In this document: positions 17,248 through 25,491 of the stretch, piece after piece | How positions within the stretch are numbered: position 1 is the first letter of the stretch | Layout: each line of letters opens with the position of its first letter | Source of the DNA: an uncultured Verrucomicrobia subdivision 3 bacterium | Lineage (GTDB): Bacteria; Verrucomicrobiota; Verrucomicrobiia; Limisphaerales; UBA11358 | NCBI GenBank assembly: GCA_903820285.1 | Contig: CAIJGS010000312.1 | Coordinates: forward strand, 1-34,579 | Direction of reading: 5' to 3' | DNA length: 34,579 bases | Notes under the pieces: generated by a model | The model's database searches: none | What the model was told of the DNA's origin: nothing | Seen by the model: only the letters and a program-made list of their open reading frames with translations | Made by a program: the position numbers and the translations under genes

Positions 17248-19533
17248 ATGAAACCGATTATTGCAGTGCCGACATCCATTTGTTCCCTGGCCCTCATTTC
17301 CAGCCTAGCGCTGGGACTGACCGGAGTAAGCGCATGCGCCAAACCAGCAGTGGATTACGTGAACCCCATGATCGGCACCGATGCCCATGGCCATGTTTTC
17401 CCGGGTGCCACCCTGCCCTTTGGCATGGTGCAACTCTCGCCAGATACGCGGGATAACACGTGGGATGGATCCTCCGGCTATCATTATTCGGACACCAGCA
17501 TCCTCGGCTTTTCCCACAACCATCTGACGGGCACCGGTTGTCCGGACCTGGGCAATATTATGCTCATGCCCACCACCGGCGAACTGAAGCTCACGCCCGG
17601 TGGCAAGCCCGGCGACGGCTATCGCGCCCGGTTTTCGCACGACCAGGAAACCAGCCGCCCTGGTTACTACGAAGTTTATCTGCCCGACTATCAGGTGAAG
17701 GTGGAACTCACCGCCACCGCCCGCGCCGGGTTGCATCGCTACACTTTCCCCGCCTCCAGCGCCAGCCACGTGGTGCTGGATTTGCAGCATGGCATCGGCA
17801 ACAACGTGCTGGAAGCGCAGCTCAAGCTGGAAGACGATCACACCGCCAGTGGCTACCGCCGGAGCGATGGCTGGGGCGGCGCCAAAATCTACTACTTCGT
17901 CATGGAATTTTCCCGGCCTTTTGATTCAGCCGGCGTTGCCCAGGGCGACCGCGATGTGGCCGGTCGCGAGACGGCGGGAAAGGAAACGAAGGGACATTTT
18001 GATTTCAAGACCAGCGCCGGCGAACAGATCCTTGTTCGTGTGGGTATTTCCACGGTAAGCGTCGAGGGTGCCCGTAACAATCTGCACACGGAAATTCCGG
18101 GCTGGAATTTTGATGCCGTGGCCAAAGCCGCCAGCCAGCAGTGGGAAAAGGCCCTTGGCGTGCTCGCCATCGAATCACCGGACAACAACTTCAAGCAGAC
18201 GTTCTACACCTCCCTGTACCATGCAGAAATGGCACCCACCCTGCTAAGCGATGTGGATGGCCAGTTTCGCGGGCCGGATGAAAAAGTTCATCAGACCAAG
18301 GGCTACGACTATTACACTGCCCTGTCGCTGTGGGACACGTTTCGCGCCGAAAACCCGTTGCTGACGCTGGTGCAGCCGGCGCGGGTCACCGGGATGGTCC
18401 AGACCATGCTCGACCATTATAACATTTTTGGCCACCAGACGCTGCCCGTGTGGCCCGAAGGTGGCAAGGAAACCTGGTGCATGATTGGCAACCATGCGAT
18501 TCCGGTGATCACCGAGGCTTACCTCAAGGGCTTTCACGGCTTTGACGTGAATGAAGCGCTGGCCGACATGATCGCCACCACCAGTCTGGATCGCGAACAG
18601 CTCAACGATTACCGCGACCGCGGCTTCATTCCCACCGGCGACCGCGTGCAAAGCGTTTCCAAGGTGCTGGAATATTGTTACGACGACGCCTGCATCAGCC
18701 GCCTCGCAAAGGCGCTCGGCCAGAATGATCTGGCCGAAAAATATGCCAAACGTTCGCAAAATTGGGAAAACGTGTTCGATCCGTCCACCGGCTTCATGCG
18801 CGGCAAAAATGCGGATGGCAGCTGGGTGACGCCGTTCGGCCAGAATGAAATCAACAGCATTAACTTTAACGAATACACCGAGGCCAACGCGTGGCAGTAT
18901 AATTTCTTCGTGCTGCACAATTTGCCCGCCCTGATCGGCAAACTCGGCGGCGATGACAAGTTCACTGCGCGGCTGGATGAAATGTTCGACACCACCGAAA
19001 CTATTCCGAACCTCGCCATGATCCCGGACGTGACGGGCGTGATCGGCATGTATGCGCACGGCAACGAGCCGGTGCATCATGTCGCCTACCTGTACAACTA
19101 CGCCGGGCAGCCGTGGAAAACCCAGACGCGCGTGCGGCAGGTGGCCAACACACTCTACACCAACACGCCCGCCGGCATTTGTGGCAATGACGATTGCGGC
19201 CAGATGTCTGCCTGGTATGTCTTCACCGCGCTCGGTTTCTACCCGGTGGATCCGGCTAGCGGAAATTATGCGCTAGGCAGTCCGCTGGTGGACAAGGCCA
19301 CCCTGAAGCTCGATTCGAAGTTTGCCAAGGGCCGGTCCTTCACGGTCATTGCCAAAAACAATTCACCGCAAAACCCGTACATCCAGTCGGCCACCCTGAA
19401 CGGCAAAGCCCTGACGCGGAGCTGGATTTCCCACACTGAAATCACGGACGGCGGCACGCTGGTGCTGACCATGGGACCGCAGCCCAATCATGATTTCGGC
19501 TCCGCCCCGGCGAACCGGCCGCCGACGCCGTAA
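17248..19533 (+). CDS. GH92 exo-alpha-mannosidase, putative lipoprotein
   Basis: Predicted calcium-dependent inverting alpha-mannosidase of 761 aa that trims alpha-mannosyl residues from mannan side chains or glycans. It begins with a signal ending in VSAC; C30 fits a lipobox, so the protein may be lipid-anchored. Family landmarks run in order: VDYVNPMIGTDAHGHVFPGA (34-53), LSLWDTFRAENPL (359-371), WPEGGKETWCMIGNHA (402-417), general acid E545 in TEANAWQY, HGNEPVHH (604-611) and GNDDCGQMSAWY (646-657) with the expected base D649. The second GH92 has D-E-D where this protein has N-D-D, so linkage preference may differ. ATG 17248 sits directly before the signal peptide; AAGAAG is a weak ribosome site. 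A terminator follows at once, so it is transcribed alone. Confidence 0.92.
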   Translation: MKPIIAVPTSICSLALISSLALGLTGVSACAKPAVDYVNPMIGTDAHGHVFPGATLPFGMVQLSPDTRDNTWDGSSGYHYSDTSILGFSHNHLTGTGCPDLGNIMLMPTTGELKLTPGGKPGDGYRARFSHDQETSRPGYYEVYLPDYQVKVELTATARAGLHRYTFPASSASHVVLDLQHGIGNNVLEAQLKLEDDHTASGYRRSDGWGGAKIYYFVMEFSRPFDSAGVAQGDRDVAGRETAGKETKGHFDFKTSAGEQILVRVGISTVSVEGARNNLHTEIPGWNFDAVAKAASQQWEKALGVLAIESPDNNFKQTFYTSLYHAEMAPTLLSDVDGQFRGPDEKVHQTKGYDYYTALSLWDTFRAENPLLTLVQPARVTGMVQTMLDHYNIFGHQTLPVWPEGGKETWCMIGNHAIPVITEAYLKGFHGFDVNEALADMIATTSLDREQLNDYRDRGFIPTGDRVQSVSKVLEYCYDDACISRLAKALGQNDLAEKYAKRSQNWENVFDPSTGFMRGKNADGSWVTPFGQNEINSINFNEYTEANAWQYNFFVLHNLPALIGKLGGDDKFTARLDEMFDTTETIPNLAMIPDVTGVIGMYAHGNEPVHHVAYLYNYAGQPWKTQTRVRQVANTLYTNTPAGICGNDDCGQMSAWYVFTALGFYPVDPASGNYALGSPLVDKATLKLDSKFAKGRSFTVIAKNNSPQNPYIQSATLNGKALTRSWISHTEITDGGTLVLTMGPQPNHDFGSAPANRPPTP

Positions 19534-19543
19534 GTATCCGCCG

Positions 19544-19574
19544 GCCGGGATCAGCCGAAAGGCATGATCCCGGC
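19544..19574 (+). terminator. Rho-independent terminator of the first GH92 gene
   Basis: A 10-bp stem, GCCGGGATCA with TGATCCCGGC, is capped by a smaller GCC-GAAA-GGC hairpin with one bulged A. A T-rich stretch (GTTCTGTTTCTG) follows. It lies 11 bp after the stop and separates GH92 from the GH76 gene, which then needs its own promoter. Confidence 0.75.
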
Positions 19575-19637
19575 GTTCTGTTTCTGCCTCCAGCGGCCGG
19601 CCTATCCGTTTGGCCGCCAATCTCATGGACTGGCCGG

Positions 19638-19657
19638 CGTGGCCATTTCATGCCACA
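19638..19657 (+). promoter_or_regulatory. Shared 20-bp dyad, copy 3, upstream of GH76-GH127
   Basis: The plus strand reads CGTGGCCATTTCATGCCACA, the reverse complement of the consensus. It ends 114 bp before ATG 19772, close to the 121-bp spacing of copy 1 to its gene and in the same orientation relative to the gene. TAGAAT (19687-19692, 5 of 6 to TATAAT) is a possible -10 box downstream of it. Confidence 0.62.
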
Positions 19658-19771
19658 GGACTTGGCCCGGCCGATCTGCGACTATTTAGAATCGCCACCC
19701 GCTGTAACCGCATGAATGACCGGTTTGAAAAACCTGGATATCCGTTTTGTCGCTGCGAACCGGTTTCCCGC

Positions 19772-22700
19772 ATGAACATTGCCGGGCAGCTGGTTCGCAT
19801 TTTGGTGGCCTGCGCGGTGTTGCTGGGGGGCCATTCCGTCCGGGCCTTTTCCAGCACGGATGCGAGCACGGTTTTCAGCGCCTACAATTCCGCCTTTTAC
19901 AGTCAAAGCGGCACGAACGGTTTTTTCAAGAATGGCCAGACCGACGGCAGTGCGGCGTACTTTTGGGGGCAGGCCGAGACCATCGAATGCGTGATCGACA
20001 CCTACGAATGGACCACGAATGCGACCGCCAAAAGCATGATCACGAATCTGCTGAACGGTTTCCTGCAAAACAATGGCTCGAGCTGGACCTGGGACATCTA
20101 CAACGACGACATTATGTGGGCGGTCATGGCCTTTGCGCGCGGGGGGCAGGACACAGGCATGACCAATTATTGCAACATCGCCAAGGCGAATTTTGACGCG
20201 TGTTTTGCGCGCGCCTGGGACACCGCTCTCGGCGGCGGCCTGTATTGGACCAGCGCCGACCAGTCCAAAAACGCCTGCGTAAATGGCCCCGGCGCCATTG
20301 CAGCGTATCTGCTCTACAAGATTTACAACGACACCAACTATTGGACCAAGGCCACCAATGTGTACTACTGGGAACGTTCAGTACTGTTCAATACTGCCAA
20401 CGGCGCCATCTACGACAACATCGGAACGAATGGCTCCATCAGCACCTGGGCGAGCACTTACAATCAGGGCACGTTTCTCGGCGCGGCCAATTTCGTCGGC
20501 CAGACCAATGATGCCACACTGGCCGCGCGGTTTACCCTGCTGAATATGACCGGCGCCGGCGTGCTGCCCCAGTATGGCATTGCGGGAAACAACTCCGGTT
20601 TCAACGCCATTTTCCTGCGCTGGATGAACCGGTTCATCCGTGATCGCAATTTGAAGGGCATCTATGGACCGTGGTTGCAAACGAATGCGATTGCCGCCTG
20701 GAATGGCCGCCGCACCGACAATCTCTCCTGGTGCCAGTGGCCGCAAACCACCCCGGCCGGCACGAACTTTTATTCCTGGGATTGCATTTCCTCGTTTGAA
20801 GCGTTGCAGGCGGCGGATCCGACGCAAACCGACCCGGCGCTCGCGGTTCCCACGGACAACATCGGCTACTGGCCGCTAGATGCCACCAGCGGCACCAGCG
20901 CCGCCGACCTCTCCGGCAATGTCAATAATGGCACCGTCACCAACGCCACGTGGAGCACCAGCGGCCGGGTGAAGGGTTGTCTGACTTTCAATGGTACGAC
21001 CAGCTACGTGCAGATCACGAATACCGTCGCGAATGATTTCAGCATCGCCTGCTGGGTCAAAACCACGCAGACCGCCGGCACCGGCCAATGGTACAATGGC
21101 GCCGGCCTGGTGGATGGCGACGCCTCCGGCCCCGCGAATGATTTCGGCACGGCCCTGGTCGGCGGCAAATTTGCCATTGGCGTTGGCAATCCTGACACCA
21201 CCTTCCTCTCCACCTCGGCCATCAACGACGGCACCTGGCATCATTGCGTGGCCACCCGGCAGCAGGCGAGCGGCGCGATTGCCATCTACGTGGACGGTCG
21301 TCTACAAACCACCGGCACGGCCAGTCGGAACACGTTGAACAGTTCATCAAGGTTATTGTTTGGCGCCATCTCCTCGGGTGGCGGTTATTTCAATGGAAGT
21401 CTGGATGAAGTCCGGGTATTCAGCCGCACCTTGGGCAGCAACGAGGTTTCCGCCTTGTACAGCAATCTGGTTTCCGCCCCGGTGGGAGCGCCGACCAGTC
21501 TGACCGCCCTCGCCGGCAACAATCAGGTGCAGCTCAGCTGGCCCAAAGCCCCGCTCGGCACTGGTTACAATGTGAAACGTGCCCTGCTGAGTGCCGGCCC
21601 TTATACAACGATCACCAATCTCACCGGCAACGCGTGCACCGACACCAGCGCCACCAACAACCGGACGTATTACTATGTGGTATCGGCCACCAACAGCATC
21701 GGCGAAAGCACCAACTCGGCCCCGGCCAGCGTCAATGTATCGGCCCTCACCGTTTGGCTGAAAGCCGATGCCTTCACTGCCCTGACGGGTGGTTCCCCCA
21801 TATCCGTATGGTCCGATGTGAGCAGCAACGGTTACAATGCCATCCAAACTTTGGGCACCAACCAGCCGGTTTATGTGACCAATGCCATGAACGGCATGCC
21901 CGTGGTCCGGTTCAGCGCCACCAACGGCAGTTTCCTGTGGTTCCTCCGGCCGGTGCAGGATAATTTTACCATCATCTGCGTTTTTCAAAGCACGCAGGGA
22001 CTGGGCTCCGGTTCGTTATTTTATCAGGGTGCTGGACTGATAAATGGCGAAGTTTCCGGGACAGTAAATGATTTCGGCTCCTGCCTGTTTGCCAACGGAC
22101 AAGTCTGCGCTGGCACCGGCAATCCCGATGTGTCGGCGGTGTCCGCCGCCGGCTATAACAACGGGCTGCCGCACATCATGACCTTCAAGCGCACCGCCAG
22201 CACCGGCCAGATCTACCTGTATATGGATGGGACCCTGGTCGCCATCAGTACGGGCAACACCGCCTCGCTTACGTCGCCCAACCAACTCATGCTCGGGGCG
22301 CTGCAAACTGTGAATAATTATTTCAGCGGCGACATCGCCGAAGTGCAGATTTATAACACCGCGCTGGCCGACACCGACCGGACCGGTTTTGAGCGGGCGC
22401 TCAAGTGCAAATATTCCCTGACCGGTGGCACCGTGCCGGCCACTCCAACCGGTCTGGCGGGCAGTGCCGGTAACCGGCAGATTTCCTTAACGTGGACACT
22501 GACCAGCGGGGCTGCCACCTACAATATGTGGCGTTCCACCAATGCCGGTTTGACGTATCAACTCACCGCCAGCAACCTCACTGCCGGCAGTTACGTGGAT
22601 ACCGCGGCGGTCAACGGCAAGACCAACTTCTACCATCTCACCGCCACCGATGCCTGCGGCGCCAGCGCCAACTCGGTCGCCGTGGCCGTTTTGCTACCCT

Positions 22701-22912
22701 TGCCCGCACTGGGAATGAACGTCAGCTCAAACGCCTTGACCCTCACTTGGCCGGGCTGGGCCAATGACTGGGCATTATACGCCACCACCAATCTGAACTT
22801 GCCGGTCGTCTGGTCAGCAGTCACCAACGCCGCCGGCAGCAACAATAATTCGTTTGGCGTGACCCTGCCCATCGGCACCGGAAACCGGTTTTACCGTCTG
22901 AGCAGTCCGTAA
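19772..22912 (+). CDS. Secreted GH76 endo-alpha-1,6-mannanase with LamG-FN3-LamG-FN3 modules
   Basis: Predicted to cut alpha-1,6-mannan backbones outside the cell. The product is 1046 aa with signal LVRILVACAVLLGGHSVRA. Residues about 28-350 are the GH76 (alpha/alpha)6 domain with the catalytic Asp pair D112/D113 in WDIYNDDIMW and landmarks GGGLYWTS and VNGPGAIAAYLLY. A LamG-like domain (about 362-565), FN3 (570-655), a second LamG-like domain (658-880) and FN3 (890-975) follow. A C-terminal segment (LTWPGWANDWALYATTN to FYRLSSP) matches that of the giant GH2 protein. ATG 19772 is chosen because the signal peptide starts there. The frame is open to 19610, but an earlier start would add an uncharacteristic N-terminus and overlap the dyad at 19638. 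Probably co-transcribed with the GH127 gene 50 bp downstream. Confidence 0.88.
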   Translation: MNIAGQLVRILVACAVLLGGHSVRAFSSTDASTVFSAYNSAFYSQSGTNGFFKNGQTDGSAAYFWGQAETIECVIDTYEWTTNATAKSMITNLLNGFLQNNGSSWTWDIYNDDIMWAVMAFARGGQDTGMTNYCNIAKANFDACFARAWDTALGGGLYWTSADQSKNACVNGPGAIAAYLLYKIYNDTNYWTKATNVYYWERSVLFNTANGAIYDNIGTNGSISTWASTYNQGTFLGAANFVGQTNDATLAARFTLLNMTGAGVLPQYGIAGNNSGFNAIFLRWMNRFIRDRNLKGIYGPWLQTNAIAAWNGRRTDNLSWCQWPQTTPAGTNFYSWDCISSFEALQAADPTQTDPALAVPTDNIGYWPLDATSGTSAADLSGNVNNGTVTNATWSTSGRVKGCLTFNGTTSYVQITNTVANDFSIACWVKTTQTAGTGQWYNGAGLVDGDASGPANDFGTALVGGKFAIGVGNPDTTFLSTSAINDGTWHHCVATRQQASGAIAIYVDGRLQTTGTASRNTLNSSSRLLFGAISSGGGYFNGSLDEVRVFSRTLGSNEVSALYSNLVSAPVGAPTSLTALAGNNQVQLSWPKAPLGTGYNVKRALLSAGPYTTITNLTGNACTDTSATNNRTYYYVVSATNSIGESTNSAPASVNVSALTVWLKADAFTALTGGSPISVWSDVSSNGYNAIQTLGTNQPVYVTNAMNGMPVVRFSATNGSFLWFLRPVQDNFTIICVFQSTQGLGSGSLFYQGAGLINGEVSGTVNDFGSCLFANGQVCAGTGNPDVSAVSAAGYNNGLPHIMTFKRTASTGQIYLYMDGTLVAISTGNTASLTSPNQLMLGALQTVNNYFSGDIAEVQIYNTALADTDRTGFERALKCKYSLTGGTVPATPTGLAGSAGNRQISLTWTLTSGAATYNMWRSTNAGLTYQLTASNLTAGSYVDTAAVNGKTNFYHLTATDACGASANSVAVAVLLPLPALGMNVSSNALTLTWPGWANDWALYATTNLNLPVVWSAVTNAAGSNNNSFGVTLPIGTGNRFYRLSSP

Positions 22913-22962
22913 CATTTCCCGCTTCCGGCAACCTTCGTTCCGCTATACCGTATTTTATAATC

Positions 22963-25485
22963 ATGAATCGCAATTTGAGCAAAAACCTCCTGGCGTGCTG
23001 GACGGCAACACTGGTCATCGGCGCGACCGGAGTGCAAGCCGGTGTGGATATTGTGGCCGGTCCCGACCTGACGCCCACCAACAGCTTTTATCTGGGCAAC
23101 CGTGCCCCGCTCGAGCCGAGCCGGTTCATTCCCCTGCCCATCGGCGCGGTGCAACCTAAAGGCTGGCTTAACGTGATATTGCAACGGCAGCGCGCGGGCC
23201 TGAGCGGTCATCTCGGCGAAATCAGCGCGTGGCTCGATAAGCATGACAACGCCTGGCTGAGTCGCGACGGCAAAGGAAAATACGGCTGGGAGGAAGTTCC
23301 CTACTGGCTGCGCGGCTACCTGCCGCTGGCTTATATTTTGAACGATCCCCAGATGATCGCCGAGGGCGAGATCTGGATTCAGGGCGCCATGAACAGCCAG
23401 CGCGCCAATGGCGACTTCGGTCCCGACCAGCGCTTCGATGACGATGGCTCACGCGATTTCTGGGCCAACATGCTCATGCTGTTTTGCCTCGAAACGTATT
23501 ATGAACATTCCCAGGACGCCCGAGTGCTGGATGTCATGACGAAATATTTCCACTATCAACTGACGATTCCCGACAACCTGCTCCTGACCCATTACTGGCA
23601 GAAGATGCGCGGCGGCGATGAACTCTACAGCATCTACTGGCTCTACAACCGCACCGGCGACGGCAATCTATTGACGCTGGCCGACAAGATTCATCGCGTG
23701 ACCGCCAACTGGGAAATGCCCGGCACTCTCCCCGACTGGCACAACGTGAACAACGCCGAATGTTTTCGCGAACCCGCCACGTACTTTTTGCAGACCCATA
23801 ATCAGTCCGATCTGACGGCGTCGTATGCCGACTTCACCGAACTGCGCAAGCGTTACGGCCAGGTGCCCGGCGGCATGTTCGGCGGCGATGAAGTCTGCCG
23901 GCCCGGTTATGCCGATCCGCGTCAGGCCGTCGAAACCTGCGGCATGGTCGAACAAATGTTCTCCGATGAATTGCTGGTGCAGATGAGCGGTGATCCGACT
24001 TGGGCGGATAACTGCGAGAACGTGGCTTTTAATTCCTATCCGGCGGCGCTCACGGAAGACATGCGGGCGCTGCGTTATCTCACCGCGCCCAATCTGGTCG
24101 TGAGCGATGCCAAAAACCATGCCCCTGGCATTAATAACGGCGGCCCGTTCCTGCTGATGAATCCCTTTAGTTCCCGCTGCTGCCAGCATAACCACTCGAT
24201 GGGCTGGCCTTATTTCACCAAACATCTCTGGCTCGCCACGCCGGACAACGGCCTCTGCGCGGACATTTACAGCGCCAGTGAAGTGACCGCCCAAGTCGGT
24301 AACGGCACGCAGGTGCGCATTGCAGAAGCCACGCATTATCCCTTCGAGCAAACGATCAGCTTTACCATCCACGCCGACCAAGCCGTGACCTTTCCGCTCT
24401 ACCTGCGCATCCCGGGCTGGAGCAAAACGGCCGTGGTTTCCGTGAACGGCCAACCGCAGAGCATCCAGCCGGAAGCCGGTAAATTTGTGCGCATCGAACG
24501 CCAGTGGACTACTGGCGACACGGTGACGCTGCAACTGCCCATGGAAGTGTCTGTGCAGCGCTGGGCCGCCAACCATGACAGCGTCAGCGTCAACTACGGT
24601 CCCCTCAGCTTCTCCCTGAAAATCGGGGAGCGCGTGGAACGCGTGGACAGCGCCAAGACTGCCATCGGCGATTCGAGCTGGCAACCCACCGCCGACCCGG
24701 TGCAATGGCCGTCATTTGGACTATATCCCACCACTCCGTGGAACTTTGGACTGGTGTTGGCTGAGACCAACCCGGCGGCATCCTTCACGGTCAAAACCTC
24801 GGCGTGGCCGGCGGATGATTATCCGTTCAGCCCGGAAAGTGCGCCCATTCAGATCATTGCCAGCGGCAAACAGATTCCGGAATGGACGCTGGATAAACAC
24901 GGCCTCTGCGCCGTGCTGCAACCCAGCCCCGCCCGCAGCGAACAGCCTTTGGAATCCGTGACACTGCTGCCGATGGGCGCGGCTCGTCTGCGCATTTCGG
25001 CGTTCCCCACGATTGGCTCGGGGCCGGACGCGCATCGATGGGTGGCGTCAGCCGTGCCGCATAAGTCCGAATATGCGACAAGCGCCTCGTTCACTTGCCC
25101 AAGCGATACCTTGGACGCGCTGGGTGATGGCCTGATTCCCACCGCCTCCAACGATGAAAGCATCCCGCGCTTCACCTGGTGGGATCACCGGGGCACCACC
25201 GAGTGGGTGCAATATGATTTTCCGCAGCCGAAGGTGGTTTCCGGCGTGAACGTCTATTGGTTTGATGACACCGGCAAAGGCGAGTGCCGCGTACCGAACA
25301 CCTGGCGGGTGCTGTATCAGGACGGCGGTGACTGGAAGCTGCTGCCCGGTGCCGGCCCGGCCGCCGGCATAACGGGTCAGTTTAATACGATGACCTTTGC
25401 CCCCGTGAAAACCTCGGCGCTGCGGATTGAAGCCGGTCTCCAGCACGGATTCTCCGGCGGCATACTGGAGTGGCAGGTGAAGTAA
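22963..25485 (+). CDS. GH127-type beta-L-arabinofuranosidase (DUF1680 family), secreted
   Basis: Predicted to remove terminal beta-L-arabinofuranose or a similar furanosyl decoration. 840 aa with signal WTATLVIGATGVQA. An (alpha/alpha)6 catalytic domain spans about 45-440, followed by beta domains; residues about 740-840 look like a discoidin-type sandwich (TTEWVQYDFPQPKVVSGVNVYW). The zinc/thiolate site of the family is intact: E324 and C326 in VETCGMVE, and C406-C407 in SRCCQHNHSMGWP, with E310 a plausible acid. It starts 50 bp after the GH76 stop and ends 6 bp before the convergent GH92 stop, so no terminator fits between them. TATAAT occurs directly before the ATG, but I treat the gene as part of the GH76 transcript. 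Related families (GH142, GH146) cannot be fully excluded. Confidence 0.85.
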   Translation: MNRNLSKNLLACWTATLVIGATGVQAGVDIVAGPDLTPTNSFYLGNRAPLEPSRFIPLPIGAVQPKGWLNVILQRQRAGLSGHLGEISAWLDKHDNAWLSRDGKGKYGWEEVPYWLRGYLPLAYILNDPQMIAEGEIWIQGAMNSQRANGDFGPDQRFDDDGSRDFWANMLMLFCLETYYEHSQDARVLDVMTKYFHYQLTIPDNLLLTHYWQKMRGGDELYSIYWLYNRTGDGNLLTLADKIHRVTANWEMPGTLPDWHNVNNAECFREPATYFLQTHNQSDLTASYADFTELRKRYGQVPGGMFGGDEVCRPGYADPRQAVETCGMVEQMFSDELLVQMSGDPTWADNCENVAFNSYPAALTEDMRALRYLTAPNLVVSDAKNHAPGINNGGPFLLMNPFSSRCCQHNHSMGWPYFTKHLWLATPDNGLCADIYSASEVTAQVGNGTQVRIAEATHYPFEQTISFTIHADQAVTFPLYLRIPGWSKTAVVSVNGQPQSIQPEAGKFVRIERQWTTGDTVTLQLPMEVSVQRWAANHDSVSVNYGPLSFSLKIGERVERVDSAKTAIGDSSWQPTADPVQWPSFGLYPTTPWNFGLVLAETNPAASFTVKTSAWPADDYPFSPESAPIQIIASGKQIPEWTLDKHGLCAVLQPSPARSEQPLESVTLLPMGAARLRISAFPTIGSGPDAHRWVASAVPHKSEYATSASFTCPSDTLDALGDGLIPTASNDESIPRFTWWDHRGTTEWVQYDFPQPKVVSGVNVYWFDDTGKGECRVPNTWRVLYQDGGDWKLLPGAGPAAGITGQFNTMTFAPVKTSALRIEAGLQHGFSGGILEWQVK

Positions 25486-25491
25486 CTTGCC

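Noticed and set aside
19610..19771. N-terminal extension of the GH76 protein
   Set aside because: The extra codons precede a normal signal peptide starting at 19772, are unlike any exported N-terminus, and would overlap the shared dyad at 19638-19657.
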